Below the pieces are notes generated by a model that saw only the letters and a list, made by a program, of their open reading frames with translations, searched no databases and was not told the origin of the DNA. Below are positions 26,090 through 38,600 of a DNA stretch of 64,000 nt, piece after piece (position 1 is the stretch's first letter; the number at the start of each line of letters is the position of its first letter). Made by a program: the position numbers and the translations under genes. This DNA is from Salvator merianae (taxonomy: Eukaryota > Chordata > Lepidosauria > Squamata > Teiidae), in NCBI GenBank assembly GCA_003586115.2, contig QVOM02000034.1, positions 132,663,598 to 132,727,597 on the forward strand, in the 5' to 3' direction.

Positions 26090-26545
26090 AAATCATGCAT
26101 GCTGTGGAAAAGATGGATAGAGAAAAATCCTTTTCACTATCACACAACATTAGAACCAGGGAGCACTCTATGAAGCTGATGGGCAGGAGAGTTAGGACTG
26201 ACAAGGGGATGTATTTTTTCATCCAGAGGGTCATTGGTCTATGGAATTTACTACCAGAAGAGATGGTGACAGCAACCAGCCTGGGTAGCTTTAAGAAAGG
26301 ATTAGACTAATTCATGGAGGACAGTGTATCTATGCCTAATAGAATTGATGCCTGGTTGGAGAGATTGTGGGATGCCTCCGAAGGCCATTTCCTGGGAGCT
26401 GAGAGCAGGTGAAGATTTTGCCTTTGTCATCTGCTTGAGAATGCCCAGAAACAAATGGTGGGTACCTGTGTGAGACAGGATGTTGGACTAGATAGGCTGT
26501 GGCCTGATCCAGCAGGGTTTCTCTTATGTTCTTATGTTGCTTCTG
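26090..26545 (+). mobile_element. CR1-type LINE 3' end with the last part of its ORF2
   Basis: An open frame at 26095-26310 encodes the C-terminus of a CR1-type polyprotein, with REKSFSLSHNIRTREHSMKL, a Trp-Asn pair (GLWNLLPEE) and SFKKGLD. It is followed by the 3' UTR ending GGCCTGATCCAGCAGGG then CTTATGTTCTTATG. It lies 2.6 kb below the TNR stop, either in a long 3' UTR or in the 3' flank. Confidence 0.9.
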
Positions 26546-28054
26546 AAATCTGCAGGGCATGGGATTAATACTTATTTTGATAGTGGTTAGCTTACCAGCA
26601 TTTCAGAAGTAGCTCTGTTGCTTCTGCTCCCTTATCAGTTAAATAAAGAGCAAGAGCTGAAGACAGCATTACCAGGATTCCTTTGCAACTACGAAGGGTG
26701 GCAAATCCTCCATAGTGTAAATTTCCAGGTACTTACCCACAGTAGGGTATGACTTGACTAGGGTTAGGATATAAAACTCTGGGGTGGAAGGAAGAAGATT
26801 GCACTTAGAGTAGATTCCACTTCTTGTATTTTCTTGAGTTCACCACATGGTGGTAGTTTTGCACTGTTCTACTTTAAAATTATTATTAATATTGTTTTTT
26901 GGCACATTGGCACAGGTATATGTGCATTTTTAAAATGCCTAAAATTAGTTGTAATTATGTTACAGTGTTGCTAGACAGGGAAACAAATTCTCAGTTGAAT
27001 CAGAGGAATATAATGAAATAATTTCTCCCCTTTCAACCATGTAATTGAATTTGGCTGGGTTTGTTTTCTGTGGAAATATGATTTTTTAAAGTGACTTCTG
27101 TTCTTTGATCTCTCTGTCTGTCCTTGGTTCCACATTCTGCTCAAATTTTATCAAAATGTTCACTGTCTAACTGGTGTTGACCTACTCTGAAAATATGATC
27201 TTTTGAGGAATCAGCATTGTCACACAAAAATAACATGTATATGTGTGCATGTACAGACAAATCTGTGTGTGACTGTCATTGTGTATATGTTTTATCTGGT
27301 CTTTGTAATTATGGGAAGGTTCCTAGGAGACTGATGCACTTTAAATGTTATGTGTGGCATAGAGGAACCAGTGCTGAGGAGTATGTTGCACACACTGAAT
27401 TCTCCGTCAGGAAGAGGGTAGCCCGCCAGAGGAAAAATATAATTAGTATTAATTTCCTGGCCCAACTGACAGGGTAATACCAAATTCTTCAATCAGATTA
27501 GATTTTCTATAACTGAGATTTAAATATTACGGAAGATGTGCTAAAACCAATGCTTAGGCTAGCCTATTTCACACTGAAGATAATACTCGTAAGACTTAAT
27601 GCGCCTGAACATCAGAAACACTCTCCATATAAAAAACCAAATGTCAAGCTAGGAGTTCTAGGACAGTTTCCTCTCAGGTAACTTCTACCTTCTGTGTTTA
27701 AGTCTTTTTCTTCTGTGGCATATTAAACAGTTTCCTTTCCACCTGCAATCTAGAGGGGGCAGAATCACAATTTTTCTACAGTTCTGAGGTATCTCTCATA
27801 ACTTTTAGTGAAAGTTCCTTTGTTGCAGCTAGAAGGGATAGACAGGCTCAAAGAAAGTGGCAGTAAGGAGTGATTTTTAACTGAGCAAACTCATTTGTTA
27901 GGGAGACACATCAGAGATGCTATTCTAAAGAAATGGATTTCCTCTAATCATGGCTGAATTTCAGTAGAGATAAATAAGATAAAAAAGTAAAAACACCCTC
28001 CCCCCCACACACCAGGAGGTCTAGTGGCATGTAGTTTGATTTTCCAAAGGTTGT

Positions 28055-28085
28055 AAACAAAACAAAACAAAACAAAACAAAAAAA
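28055..28085. repeat. (AAAAC)n microsatellite
   Basis: Five or so AAAAC units in a row. No other structure. Confidence 0.85.
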
Positions 28086-28174
28086 TCACAGAATTTTATG
28101 GGAGCTAGTTATGAACTAGCTACTATGTATTAGTCACATATTTTATGGACAACATGCTTTGTTTTTCCACAATG

Positions 28175-28176
<2 letters not shown>

Positions 28177-28218
<42 letters not shown>
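28177..28218. repeat. (AT)n microsatellite
   Basis: Forty-two bases of uninterrupted AT dinucleotides. They lie about 950 bases below the TNR stop, so possibly within the 3' UTR. Confidence 0.95.
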
Positions 28219-28221
<3 letters not shown>

Positions 28222-28265
28222 TGCAAATATTTTACTAGCTCAAAACTTTCTTCTGCTTTGTTTTT

Positions 28266-29167
28266 TTTAATTAACTTTTGTGAGCCTTCATTGATAATTG
28301 TTATTTATGCAACTGGAATCCTGTGGAAGTGGTTGTTCCTTGAAGAAGTTCCACAAATGTGTGGCACAGAGGAGATGGGCAATAGACTTTTTAAAAGCCC
28401 CTACTTTCCTCACAAGCTTTTTGTTCAGAACAAAGTTTAAATCAAGCAAAGCTACTGTTGCTTTTGAAATGCAGGTTTGCAATGCCTCATTAAGATGGGA
28501 AAAAGAAAGGTGGGACTTCTGTTCTCACAATGCTTTCTATGTCAATAATTAGCTGATGTGGAAGGACTTCATTTGTGCTAGGAAGGATGGCATGCCCAAC
28601 TACTATGGGCAAGGAGTGGCAAAATGCCAGGCAACTAAAGGTACAGATTTGTATGATTTCTGAAGGTAGGTTAAGTAGCTACCCAATTTTTGAACTCTCC
28701 TTCTTGGCTGATGGCTATGTGCTGACTTAGCAGGCACATCATTGGGAAAACATAGCTTAATACATTGTAGTAGCAGCATGAGCACCAATAGCTTTGGGAG
28801 ACTTCCTTTGAAACCCTCTGCCAGAGTCAGCCGACATGTGAAAGGAAGCACCTGTGAGAGAAATTGGGTCAGGAAAATCTTAAATAAAACCATTTTCCTA
28901 TGGTTTCAAGAGGGAGTGAAATAAAAAAATACTCTTCTTGAGTGGAGGAGGTTTGGGCAGGAATTCGACAAGTCACTGGGAATGACAGCAAAGCATCAAG
29001 GTTGTTCCCTTACCAAAGTTATCTAGCCCTCAGGGGTGTCATGTCTCCCCTTAGCCACTCAGTAGGGAGCAGGATGTTTCAGATAACTCTAGTTCTTTCC
29101 TTTTCATATTATAAAATACAAACACAGGACAGAAACGGACTCTTTGTCCAGAGGGGTTCCTGCCACT
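28266..29167 (-). other. TNR: Candidate proximal 3' UTR of TNR, end not resolved
   Basis: The sequence directly below the TNR stop has no coding continuation and must be 3' UTR for some distance. Reading downstream on the minus strand, the first poly(A)-signal-like hexamer I find is ATTAAA (complement at 28266-28271). The first AATAAA is not met until about 25498-25503, and more occur near 24037-24075. Mammalian TNR messages have long 3' UTRs (family knowledge), so either choice is possible. A 3' end cannot be fixed without RNA data. Confidence 0.35.
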
Positions 29168-29287
29168 TCACAGCTGCACAGATCGTCGCTTTCTTCCCAG
29201 AGTGTTGCGATGGTTGTAAGGCCGCATCTTCATTTCCACAAAGGGTATGGAGAACTCATGACCTTTCCAGTGATACCAGTTAATACC
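29168..29287 (-). CDS. TNR: TNR terminal coding exon: end of fibrinogen-like domain, tail and stop
   Basis: The reading begins after acceptor TTCTGCAG in phase 0 with [15 protein letters not shown]. It runs 39 codons and ends in a TGA at 29168-29170. [12 protein letters not shown] is the last strand of the fibrinogen domain. The tail after it is [12 protein letters not shown], basic and variable, as tenascin tails are. I found this exon by looking for the reverse complement of [12 protein letters not shown], because its frame has no long open-frame hit. The low end given is the stop codon; the exon continues as 3' UTR. Confidence 0.97.
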   Translation of the reverse strand, partial: GINWYHWKGHEFSIPFVEMKMRPYNHRNTLGRKRRSVQL

Positions 29288-30499
29288 CTGCAGAACAGAC
29301 AGAGGAAAATACATGACACTGGTATACAGTGATTTTGGTGCCAACAATGTCTGAATGGTTTTACATTAAGTTTATGGTGCTGATTAAGAATATGACGTCG
29401 GTTTTGCCAGATTGGCTCTAGTTTCTCAGATATTTAATAGTTAATTAATTAATTAATGCAACATGTTTGAAAAGCATTCAGACCTGCCAGCATTGTAGGC
29501 CTACAAACTGCAATACAAAATAATTATATGGGATATTTCATTACCTAAGACACTGTTAAAGAGTCAAAAGACAGACCAAAAGCTATCGCTTTTGTTATCA
29601 CACACAAGTCGCATTGGGGGAATGCATTATTTTCATGGGTGTCCATTATCTCAAAACCAGAACCAATTCAGCAAAAGTAATGGGATTTTTGAATTCAGCA
29701 CCCTCAAAATACCCTAAATCCATTCAAAAAACCTTGGCACCTGAATTTTTTTTTTTCTGTAGACCTGTGTTATCAAAGTGAGCACAAGAAAACTGAATCC
29801 ACCTGATGATAGTCTTCCAAAAATGCACAATGTGAAGCAGAAGTGATTTGCTGATCCCTTCCATAGAAAGGTATCAGAGCCAGGATCCACACACACGGCA
29901 TTGTCCCATGTGTGGGGTCAGTTATTGGAGGGGCATCTGGTGGGGCTCGACAAGGGTGGTCTGCATTGTGACAGCCCAGCCCAGTCAACAACTTCTGAAA
30001 TTTCCGGCTGGGGCTTTTTTAGCCAGGCACCCAGAAGCAGGGCACTCCCGAGGCCACTTCTGGGAGCCCGTAGAAATGGTGCTGGACTCTTTGCACCTGA
30101 TAGACTGACCCAGCTGCTCACTAATGTCTGCACATGGGTGGCTGGGGAGCACATGGAGTATCGCTTCAAAGCGACTTCCTACTGGAGTGGGCTCTGGCGC
30201 CATCTTCTCACTGGGGCCTGATCCAGCATCATGTCCTATGCAGATGTGGCACTTTCATGGGAGGCACGGACTCCTGATAGACTGGTTTGCAATGCAGTGA
30301 GGCAATCCACAGGGGCCCCTGTGCCAAAGCTCTGGTGTCTCAGTACATTGCCACCTGCCAATGTACTGCTGAGAAGTATTGTTTTGTTGTCACAAAGCAC
30401 CCTAGTGAAATATTTGAACACTAAACAGGATTTTTTTTTTTTTTTTTTAAAAAGAAAACGATAGTTGAGAATCACTTCATGGATGTTTGGATGTTAAGA

Positions 30500-30605
30500 A
30501 GAATGAAGTGAGAAGTGCCTGCAGTGATTCAAAGAGATCCTATGCTGAGAGTGTCAGAGGAAAACCTAGGAATGTGTGGGTTCAAATTCCCACTTGACCA
30601 ATGGA
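30500..30605 (+). repeat. MIR-like SINE fragment
   Basis: GTGGGTTCAAATTCCCAC is a B-box-like palindrome. It is followed by CCAATGGAAGCTTCCCTGG, which resembles the MIR-type SINE continuation CCATGGAAGCTTGCTGG. The upstream A box is poor. Confidence 0.45.
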
Positions 30606-30799
30606 AGCTTCCCTGGCTTTCTTCTTCTTTTTAAATAGCTCCCATGGTCAGAAACCCACTTGTACTTAGAAGTGTAGTACACTCAGAGTGGATGTTTGAT
30701 TCTTCTCTATCATGCCATGTTCTAGCCACTGCTCCCCAGCAAGCTGCTATTCACTCTGGTTGTTAGTGTGGTAAGAAAGGCATTAAATTGAAGTATTCT

Positions 30800-30850
30800 A
30801 GCAGCAGCAGCAGCAGCAGCAGTAGCAACAATGATAATAATAATAATAGT
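30800..30850. repeat. (AGC)n followed by (AAT)n microsatellite
   Basis: About eight AGC units, one interruption (AGT), then a run of AAT/ATA units. It directly precedes the left end of the 30858 element. Confidence 0.9.
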
Positions 30851-30857
30851 AATTATA

Positions 30858-32237
30858 GGGTGCAGTCCGACATTGTAAATTTAATCTGTATCAGAAGTGT
30901 AGGAGGACTTAGTTTGTGTTCCAGTCTTTTAACAGGGATTGAGTTTGGACTTGCTCGTTCTCACACTGACGTTTCCTGTGCTTGGCACTGGGAAACTGTG
31001 CTTTTTCTATCTCCACCCCTCACCAAATTCCTCTCCCTGGGCAGTCAGTGATTGACTGCAGTCCCAGTGCTCAAAACTTGAATTTGAGTGGGCAGGTCAA
31101 GCTCCACCCTCTGTATTTCCCTGCTGTCACATCAGAACATGGATTCCCTGAGTGGTGTTTCTGATATTTCGTCATTTGCTCCTTTTCCCCCTCCAGCCTG
31201 TATCTACCCAAGCAGAACTTCGATACCACATCTACCACATAATAAAGCTTCTTAAAGGGCAGATAGTGATTTCTGCTCCTTTGCAATTTCACTTTTGCAC
31301 AATTGCACAATTTCAGAGTAGTGTAAAAGCAGGGAAAGGTCTGTGAAGAGGGGGAAACGTATGTGAGGCTCCATAATTGTGATAGTGAAGTTAGTGGCCA
31401 GCAAATAGACTCCGCCTCTCTTCCCCCCGAGACATCCACAGCAGCATATGTCCCACTATGTAGCTGTGTGGTGCCGATGGCAAAATTGATAGTGAGCGGG
31501 TTATTTGTTGGGGAAAGAGGATTACATGTCCAAACAGGTGCACTGTTTCAAATTAAAACACTCTGATGGCGGTGTGCTGGAGACATACAACTTGTCTGCC
31601 CCCTGAAATTGCTTGAGATCAGGAGCTGCATTTAAACTTGCCTTGGCTTAATGTTACTGTTGTGCTGTCACATTTTTGTGCAAAAGTGAGGGAAAGGGTC
31701 CCAGACGGTGGGAGAAGGAGGAGCAACCAGGAGCAAGAAATGCATTTGGAACTGCATTGCCCATCCCATCCCACTGTTTTCTCCACATGGCCAGATGGCC
31801 ATGGTACCCTCCCTCTGTAGCGGGCAGCTCGCTGCAAACTGCGTCACAGCTTGAAATTAGCTGTAGCACTGTGGTGGTTTTGCACAAAAGTCTATAAACC
31901 TACTTTGTTTAATTAACAGACAGAAGTGGAGGAAGCCTTTAATTTCTTCCTGACAGTACTGAACACAACAAAGTCCATCATTGGATGGCAGGAAATGGGG
32001 AGCCATCCCTCTGCACATCCCCCCAAAAGTACGGTCCCTCCCAAATAATTGAAAGTAAAGTAAAGTAAAACAGGCTAGTGATCTGAAGCGGCTTGAGAAC
32101 TCATTAAATCTGATTGCAAAATAGTCCCGATTTCGGCAATTTAGTCCAGAAAAACTATGGAAAGGCAAAATCATGTTGGGCCAGCAGGAACTGAAGACGG
32201 CCTGTAAACTGATTAAATGCTGTGTCAGAACACGCCC
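30858..32237. mobile_element. Harbinger-like TIR element, copy 1 (1380 bases)
   Basis: The ends are GGGTGCAGTCCGACATTG and, on the complement, GGGCGTGTTCTGACACAG, flanked on both sides by ATA (a 3-base duplication). The interior aligns by eye with 61213-62243 along its length, in the same orientation; for example both carry the CTTGCTCGTTC-CCACACTGA-type block near the left end and GACGGCCTGTAAACTGATT near the right end. It is about 350 bases longer than copy 2, and CpG sites have mostly decayed to TpG/CpA. It lies in the last TNR intron. Open frames inside it are not supported as genes. Confidence 0.75.
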
Positions 32238-32491
32238 ATAGTAACAACACCAACAACAAGAACTATTCCAGTGGGGGGAAGTCACTTCCAGACTATCCCT
32301 TCCATGCACTGCAGCTCTGCTGTGGGTCAGGTTCTCAAAAAGCTGCTGTTGCTGAACACCACACCAAGCAAGTCTGGGAGAGATGGTAATGTAGCAATAA
32401 TAATTAAGATAATTCAGGTTAATGACTTCAAGCACCCTGAAAATAGGGCTATTTTTGAAGATCAGGGGGTGTGTCTGCAAAAACTGTGACC

Positions 32492-32543
32492 AAAGTGGAT
32501 TTGAATTAGGACTCCTTGGCTCATAGTCTTAGTCACTATATTG
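32492..32543 (-). repeat. MIR-like tRNA-derived SINE head, minus strand
   Basis: On the minus strand TATAGTGACTAAGACTATG (A-box region) is followed at tRNA-like spacing by GTCCTAATTCAAATCC (B-box region), as in MIR heads. It is short and old, and lies about 100 bases below a TNR donor site. Confidence 0.45.
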
Positions 32544-32616
32544 TATCAGCAATCTGAATTACCCTCTAATAGGCTTGCAAAACCCATTGTTGGCAAGCAG
32601 AGCAGTGAGACTCTTA

Positions 32617-32862
<246 letters not shown>

Positions 32863-35766
32863 CTAAGATGGAAATCACAGATGGGTGTTTTTCACGCAGT
32901 GAGAGCAACATGGTCTAGTTTTGACCTGCACCTGGAAGGGAATCACAGCAGCTCAAATAAGACATCTCTGTTTTTCTTCTGCAGGTCGGAATCACAGAAG
33001 AGAAAGGATGGACTCTGTCATGATTAAAAGACTTGCTTTCTATTATGCTGCAGCCCAACTTCCTCCAGTTTGTGATGCTGACCTGCGGGCCAGTGAAAGA
33101 CACATCATAGTTCAACTGAGAGACTTTTCATAATTTCAGCTCCTACTTGTCAACAACTATGTTATTCAGTAATGAACACATAAGTATGAGTTTCCCCTAA
33201 GACTTCAAGAATCCAAAGACTTAAGGCATCACATTAAATTTAGGCTAAGAAGTCTAGCAATGGCTCTGATACTCTAGCAAACACACCAAGCTTGAAGCTT
33301 CTGTCTCAGAGATGGTTGTTGGGTCTTAACAGACTTTCTAAGTAGGCAGGTGAACCTCAGTTTCTTGGGCCTGTTGCTACCATTGTATGGCTTCACACAG
33401 GGCTGCTTGATTGCACCTTTAACGGTTTCAGAGAAGAGATTGTTCCTGTAGGTTTAGCATTGCACAGACTCTGTAGGTATTGTACCTAGCTGATTTTGAC
33501 TGGTTTCTAAAAGGTAACCAAGATCAGGTTAACACTTTAATGGAAGACCACCAGGAAATCTGAACTCCATAGGCTATATTGGGAGGTTAATCAAAATCTA
33601 AGAAGACAATGGTAAATCACTTCTGTAAGTGTTGCCAAGACAACTACATGGAGCTGAACTCAGCTTGAGGTCTGAGGCTGTCCTTCACATCCATCACATA
33701 AGTAGGAACTCTGTTCTCTTGTGCTTCTGGTATTCTAAACTATAGCTCCCTATTCTTCTCTTGGTAGAAATTTGGAATAATAGCTCAGTTCTATTGCAGA
33801 GCAGCCAAGCACCTGCCGCCTTTGTTTTTTATGTGCTTGGCTGGCTTTAGGCAGTCCCCAGTAAGGTGAGTTTGCACCTTGCCAGATGTGCAGGTAAGTG
33901 GGACTATTATGGGAAACCCAGTGTTAGCTCCTATAGTCATCACCATGTATTTCTGTTAATTGCTATGTATTTATTTTATATATTATTCTGCATTATGTTA
34001 TTTCATTGCAATCTGTTATCACATTGCTGTTCTATGCTGGGTGGGACAGCATTTATACCCTGCTTGGGAGGGGTACTGGCTGAGTGGGAAGGTTGGAGAT
34101 GTCTCTGTAATCAGATTATGACATGCATTAGAAGATCATGCCAAATGGCTCCTTACACTGTCTCTGGGTATTGTTGTCTTTAGAGTTAAGAAGCCTGGTA
34201 CTGCTTTACTGCTAGGGGGAACAAGGGGAAATGAAAGTATATCTCTGAGTCATAGGGATCTCAGCTTGCTTTCTGCAATTTTCAGCTACACTGGCGAGCA
34301 TGTCTGAATAAAGCTTTTAAAATTACTTTCAAGGAATCTTTATTTTTGCCTGAAGTCCATCCGGATCTCACACCCAGTGTCACTGCTGGATTTCCCATTA
34401 TAACCTTCTGGTACATTGTCTTACAATCCCAATACAATGTCAGGAGGATTGCAGGGTTCTCCTTGCATCTGGAGGTAGGTTCCATGTTAAACAAATTCTG
34501 GGAGAGAAAATTTTATTTCCCCAGACTCTTCTTCGGTTCCAGGGGCAGCCAGTGAAATACATCTGCTAGGGTACTGAGGGAGTTCTAATTGGAAGCCTCT
34601 ATTTGATCTTCCTGAACCATATATTGTTCCACAGGGAATCAAAATGCTGTTTGGGCAAATTAAAGGGAGACCTCCAGTTGGAGCTTTGTCCCCTTCCCGC
34701 CACCCTTATGGGAGTGGTTGGTGAGCCACTGCTGGCCTGCATAGGATCATAGCCTTGAAAATGGGCATTCAGTGCTGGATCAACACTGCTTAGAGTTGCA
34801 GCTAAATTAGGACCCTCTTCACACTTGTCCTGTGGTGATGAGATTCTTCTGAGTTATGGAAGACATGTATGGATCTGCAACTTTTTATGTGCTCTCCTGT
34901 TTGTGCTAATGGCACATTGTGACCATGTGAATAGGCCTAAAATGAGTTGCTGCACATTTATTGTTTCCAAGGACATAGTCTTCTGCTTGCTTTACAGGCA
35001 GATGTTGCACTGATATTTACTTTTGTGGAAACAGGTAACCCAGAGGGGATCGCATTAAAGGTTCAGATCACAAAAGGTTAGTTTCTAGGATATTTTAAGA
35101 CCCTCACCCACTCTCTAATGTATAATATTTTCTTTGTTCAGAGTACTGAGCCTTTGCTTTGGTAATGGTACCACTAGCTATTGCACTTTCTTAAATCCTT
35201 TCCCTCGAAAACACATTGATCTGGGGAAGCAGAGATGTCATTACTTTACTTCGCTACTTGACATTGTATTCTGATGGTGTGGAATGAGACATTTTTGTTC
35301 ACTCAGGCATTTGAAACTTGAATATCGTTCAGGATTTATTGTCTTGGTGGAAGAGCTTTTGATGCTTTTAAATTTTATGGTTATATGGCTGTACTAGTCT
35401 CCTTTGGGAGAAAGGGAAGGATACACATGTAAACAAGAATAGTAATACAGTAAACACACACGCATACATTCCTGTTTCCCAGACTTTCAGGATAAAGAAA
35501 ATTGTGCAGTGCAAGGAGGATATATTTCCAGGCTGTTTGTTTATTTGTGTATGCCCATATTAGTAAAAATAACCATGGGCTTTCCTTTCCCAGTCTGAAC
35601 ACACTGGCATCTGCTGAATAGGATCATGAAGACTTTGAATGTCATTGCCACAGTAAGTTAATGCTGTTCCTGGTTTTTGTACTTTTCTTAAGAAGAATTA
35701 AGACAGAACTTTTGTGAAGGCAAACACAAAACTAGTGCAAACCATTCAAGTGGTTTCCATTTTGAA

Positions 35767-36588
35767 TAGAGATGTGCAGAACTGGGTTCTAAGAGGTTCA
35801 GAACAGCTTACAGGCAAACTGGAAGTGACCAGCTGACTTGTCAAGCTGATTGGTCAGCCTGAGTTTGGGCTTGTTGAATCCCCCTACTTCTTATATTGCA
35901 TCTTCAGCCTCCCCTTTCTCTCCCCATGCCTATCACCTCCCTTTCCACCACCACCTCTCCACTTTGGCCCCTGCTGCACCTACCTGCTGGCTCAGATTGA
36001 GCCTGACAACTGCGGCCAAGTGTGTGGTTCTTGGAAGTGCCGTTTAGCCTGCAGACAGATGCATTGTGTTTGCCTGGACCTTTCGGACTGGAAGACTGCA
36101 GGTCCTTCCAGCAAACGAAGCATAGCTCTATATTTGCATATGTGCAGCTCCATTTTTGGCAAAGCCTTGAATGTGAGTTTGAGGACTTCCTGGAAGTGGA
36201 GCTGCATGGTTGTCCTGCTGGGAGGATTCATAGTCCTTCAGTTCCAGAAGGTCCAGGCAAGCTCAAAGCCCCTGTCTGAAGGCCAAGCAGCACTTCCAAG
36301 AAACATGCAGCTGGTAGTAGCATCCTGCCCTGACGTAAGCGCATTGTGGGCTAAAGCGAGTAGGTTGCAGATGTGAGAGCAGAAGTTGGGAGACTGTGAG
36401 CATGAGGGGAGAAGTGGTGAGGCCACAAGGGAGAAGGGGGATCATGAAGTAATCAAACCAGCTCAGTGAACCCCTCCACTGAATAAACTCTAAACTTTAC
36501 GTGAGGTTTGGTTCAACAGTTAGCTTTCTGAACAGGAGATGCTCACAGCAAACTGGTTCAGCTACAGTCCAGTTCAGCATAACCCTAA
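35767..36588. mobile_element. Possible TIR element starting AGAGATGTGCAG (about 820 bases)
   Basis: The left end AGAGATGTGCAGAACTGG and the complement near the right end (ATGCTGAACTGGACTG) are weakly inverted. The left terminus shares its first bases with the 15628-15937 element. The interior is unusually GC-rich for this intron and carries overlapping open frames on both strands, none recognisable. The right boundary is uncertain. Confidence 0.3.
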
Positions 36589-37066
36589 GAAAGCTTATCA
36601 TGTTACCAATGTTATGTCTGAGAAGCTGGATGTTTACAGCTTCCAGCCATCTTACGTTACTTCTGGCAAATAGTCTATTTGTCAATAATGACTACTTCCA
36701 GAGGAGGAGTTGCCCCATCTCAGATGGAGCATTACTGCATAGGATTATTTTAGGTGGAGATTCTGGAAACGGAACATGGGATTTTTTGCACCCAATATTT
36801 GACCACTAATTGTCTTTGTTACTACACCAGTACGTTTTAAAGAAGCCATTATATAAGCTCCATTTGTCTATTTCCTTCTTATGAGAAGCGAATGAATGAA
36901 ACAAAGTGATGGACAAGAGGTGCAAGGAAAGAAGGTTTGATACGTTTATCTTGGAAAAAATGGAAATAGCTGTTCTTGTGAGTGGGGAGGAAAATTGTTA
37001 AAAGTGGGAGGAAGCAAAATCGATTTGAGACGGTCAAAGTGGAGTGAATGCATGATGTGTTTATAC

Positions 37067-37228
37067 CAGCAGTGCCGTTGTAGTCCCCTATCCGGAGCTT
37101 GTATAGGCTCCTAGCATCTCCGACTGAGAACTTGTCATAATAGGCGTAGGCTGTTTCCTGGCCATCTCTCATGTCTATTCGCAGTTCATAACGTCCCTGT
37201 GATGTGACCTTGTGCATGTTATCTAGTC
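37067..37228 (-). CDS. TNR: TNR exon: fibrinogen-like domain, third exon
   Basis: The exon is 162 bases: 2 bases of a Gly codon, 53 codons from [10 protein letters not shown] to DYNGTA, and one G opening the next Gly. It reads through the [11 protein letters not shown] and [18 protein letters not shown] strands of the fibrinogen fold. NGT is a possible N-glycosylation site. The acceptor is CCTCTTCTAG and the donor is GTATAA, which lacks the usual G at +5. Frame continuity with both neighbours is perfect. Confidence 0.97.
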
Positions 37229-38503
37229 CTAGAAGAGGGGAAAAAGAATTGGTAAGGTGGTGTGGCTACGCATTATATGAACAATGTGGTAACTGAATCA
37301 GCTATCATGCAATGGAGGATTAAAAGCAGCATACAAGTGTGCAGAGGTTCAGTGCCAGTTCTGATTATTGAACGAGTTGCGGGAGTAATGTCAACCAGAA
37401 TTAGGGATTTCAGATAGCTCTGCCACAATCAGAAAACCAAATGAATCAAACCAAATGTCAAGTTGCATTTAACGAATGAAAGAGTCCCAGAGTACAAAGC
37501 TTAAATAAGCAAGGAACCCCACTCCACTAACTCAAGTTAGTGAACTCAACTACTGAATGTCCTTTAATTTGCCAGATTGATACTTTCTTATTCTAGGGAT
37601 CAGAAAAAGACTCATTAGCATCAGCATGTCTGCAGCAGTTATTAGGATTTGAACCTCTAGCATGTATATTTATTTGCATTTTTAATCTTGCCGTTCTGCC
37701 GTACAGTTTTGTTCCTAAGAAAATAAAAGCACTGTTGGCAGTGCAAAACTTCCTACCACTCCACCGGAAAATGCTGTCATAAAAAAAGAGTTTAAAGGAG
37801 TTCTGCTCCTCTAAAATTCTGGGGACTGTAGATTGGTGAGTATGCCAGGAATTCTGTGTGAGAAACCTTTAGCTCCTCTTTCAGAGGAGAGATAAAAATC
37901 ACTTTTGGGTTTAATTATGTAGCATTGATACATACTCTGTCTCATAAGAGAGCTACTTATTATATTGCAATAGTGGCAATGGCTTTTTGTAGAGAGCTTT
38001 GGCAATTTAATTCTACTGTCTATGCTTTGTCTTTCCCCCCAGCAGAAACTGTCAGTCATCTTGAATGGCAGAGTGTATTCGTGATCTGGACAAAACACAC
38101 ATGAAATGGCTTCATCCTGCTTCTTTTGTGAGGAAAGAGATGTTTGACCACAGTTCCATGAAGGCCAAAGGGCAATTAAGCCTGCTGTACTAGCCAAAAA
38201 ATGAGACTGAGGCCAGACCCCATTTTTGTGTCTTTCATGCCAGTTAACTCATCATTCAAGATGAGCACAGGCAGGGCAAAGAATGAAGGAACCAAGCAAG
38301 TCAAAAGGCAGATTAATGGATAAAGCACAAAGAGAGAGAAGGAGACAGATAAGCTGTCTGTTGATACAGCAGAGCAAAAGACGGCGGCATGAATGGGGAG
38401 GGGGCAGAGGTATCTTTAGAGAGCTTGTAGCTGCTGTGATGGACAGTTGTCTAATTTCTCCACTGACAGCAACAGGGTCAGACAACAGTGAAAGGTTTGT
38501 TAC

Positions 38504-38600
38504 CCAGCCAGAACTCATCCTCTAGGTTTCCAAAGCCGATCCGATAATCTGTCCACTTTCGAAAGAAATCAGTCAGCCCGTTCTGCCTTCGTTGGAATAC
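38504..38600 (-). CDS. TNR: TNR exon: fibrinogen-like domain, second exon
   Basis: The exon is 97 bases: 32 codons from [10 protein letters not shown] to EDEFWL and one G opening a Gly codon. QRRQNG, DFFRKW and the GFGNxEDEFWLG motif are standard fibrinogen-domain landmarks. The acceptor is TTATGTCACAG and the donor is GTAACA, a slightly weak but usable GT site. The exon is too short to show up as an open-frame hit and was found by extending from its neighbours. The following intron is 1.3 kb. Confidence 0.97.

Noticed and set aside
28177..28218. Repeat arrays as a CRISPR locus
   Set aside because: All arrays in the window are simple microsatellites in a vertebrate genome with no spacers.
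1..29167. KIAA0040 or TNN exons downstream of TNR, as in mammals
   Set aside because: Neither the KIAA0040 membrane-segment-plus-poly-Lys pattern nor FN3/fibrinogen-like frames were found on either strand below the TNR stop.
30545..30600. A functional tRNA gene suggested by a perfect B-box-like palindrome
   Set aside because: No acceptor stem or A box is found at the required spacing, and the continuation resembles a MIR-type SINE.
31857..32480. 207-residue minus-strand open frame
   Set aside because: It lies mostly within the 30858-32237 element. The corresponding region of the 61213-62243 copy changes frame part way through, so the peptide is not conserved. No motif is recognised.
36020..36376. 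118-residue plus-strand open frame in a GC-rich block
   Set aside because: Overlapping open frames exist on both strands, which is expected from base composition. The block is probably part of a mobile element.
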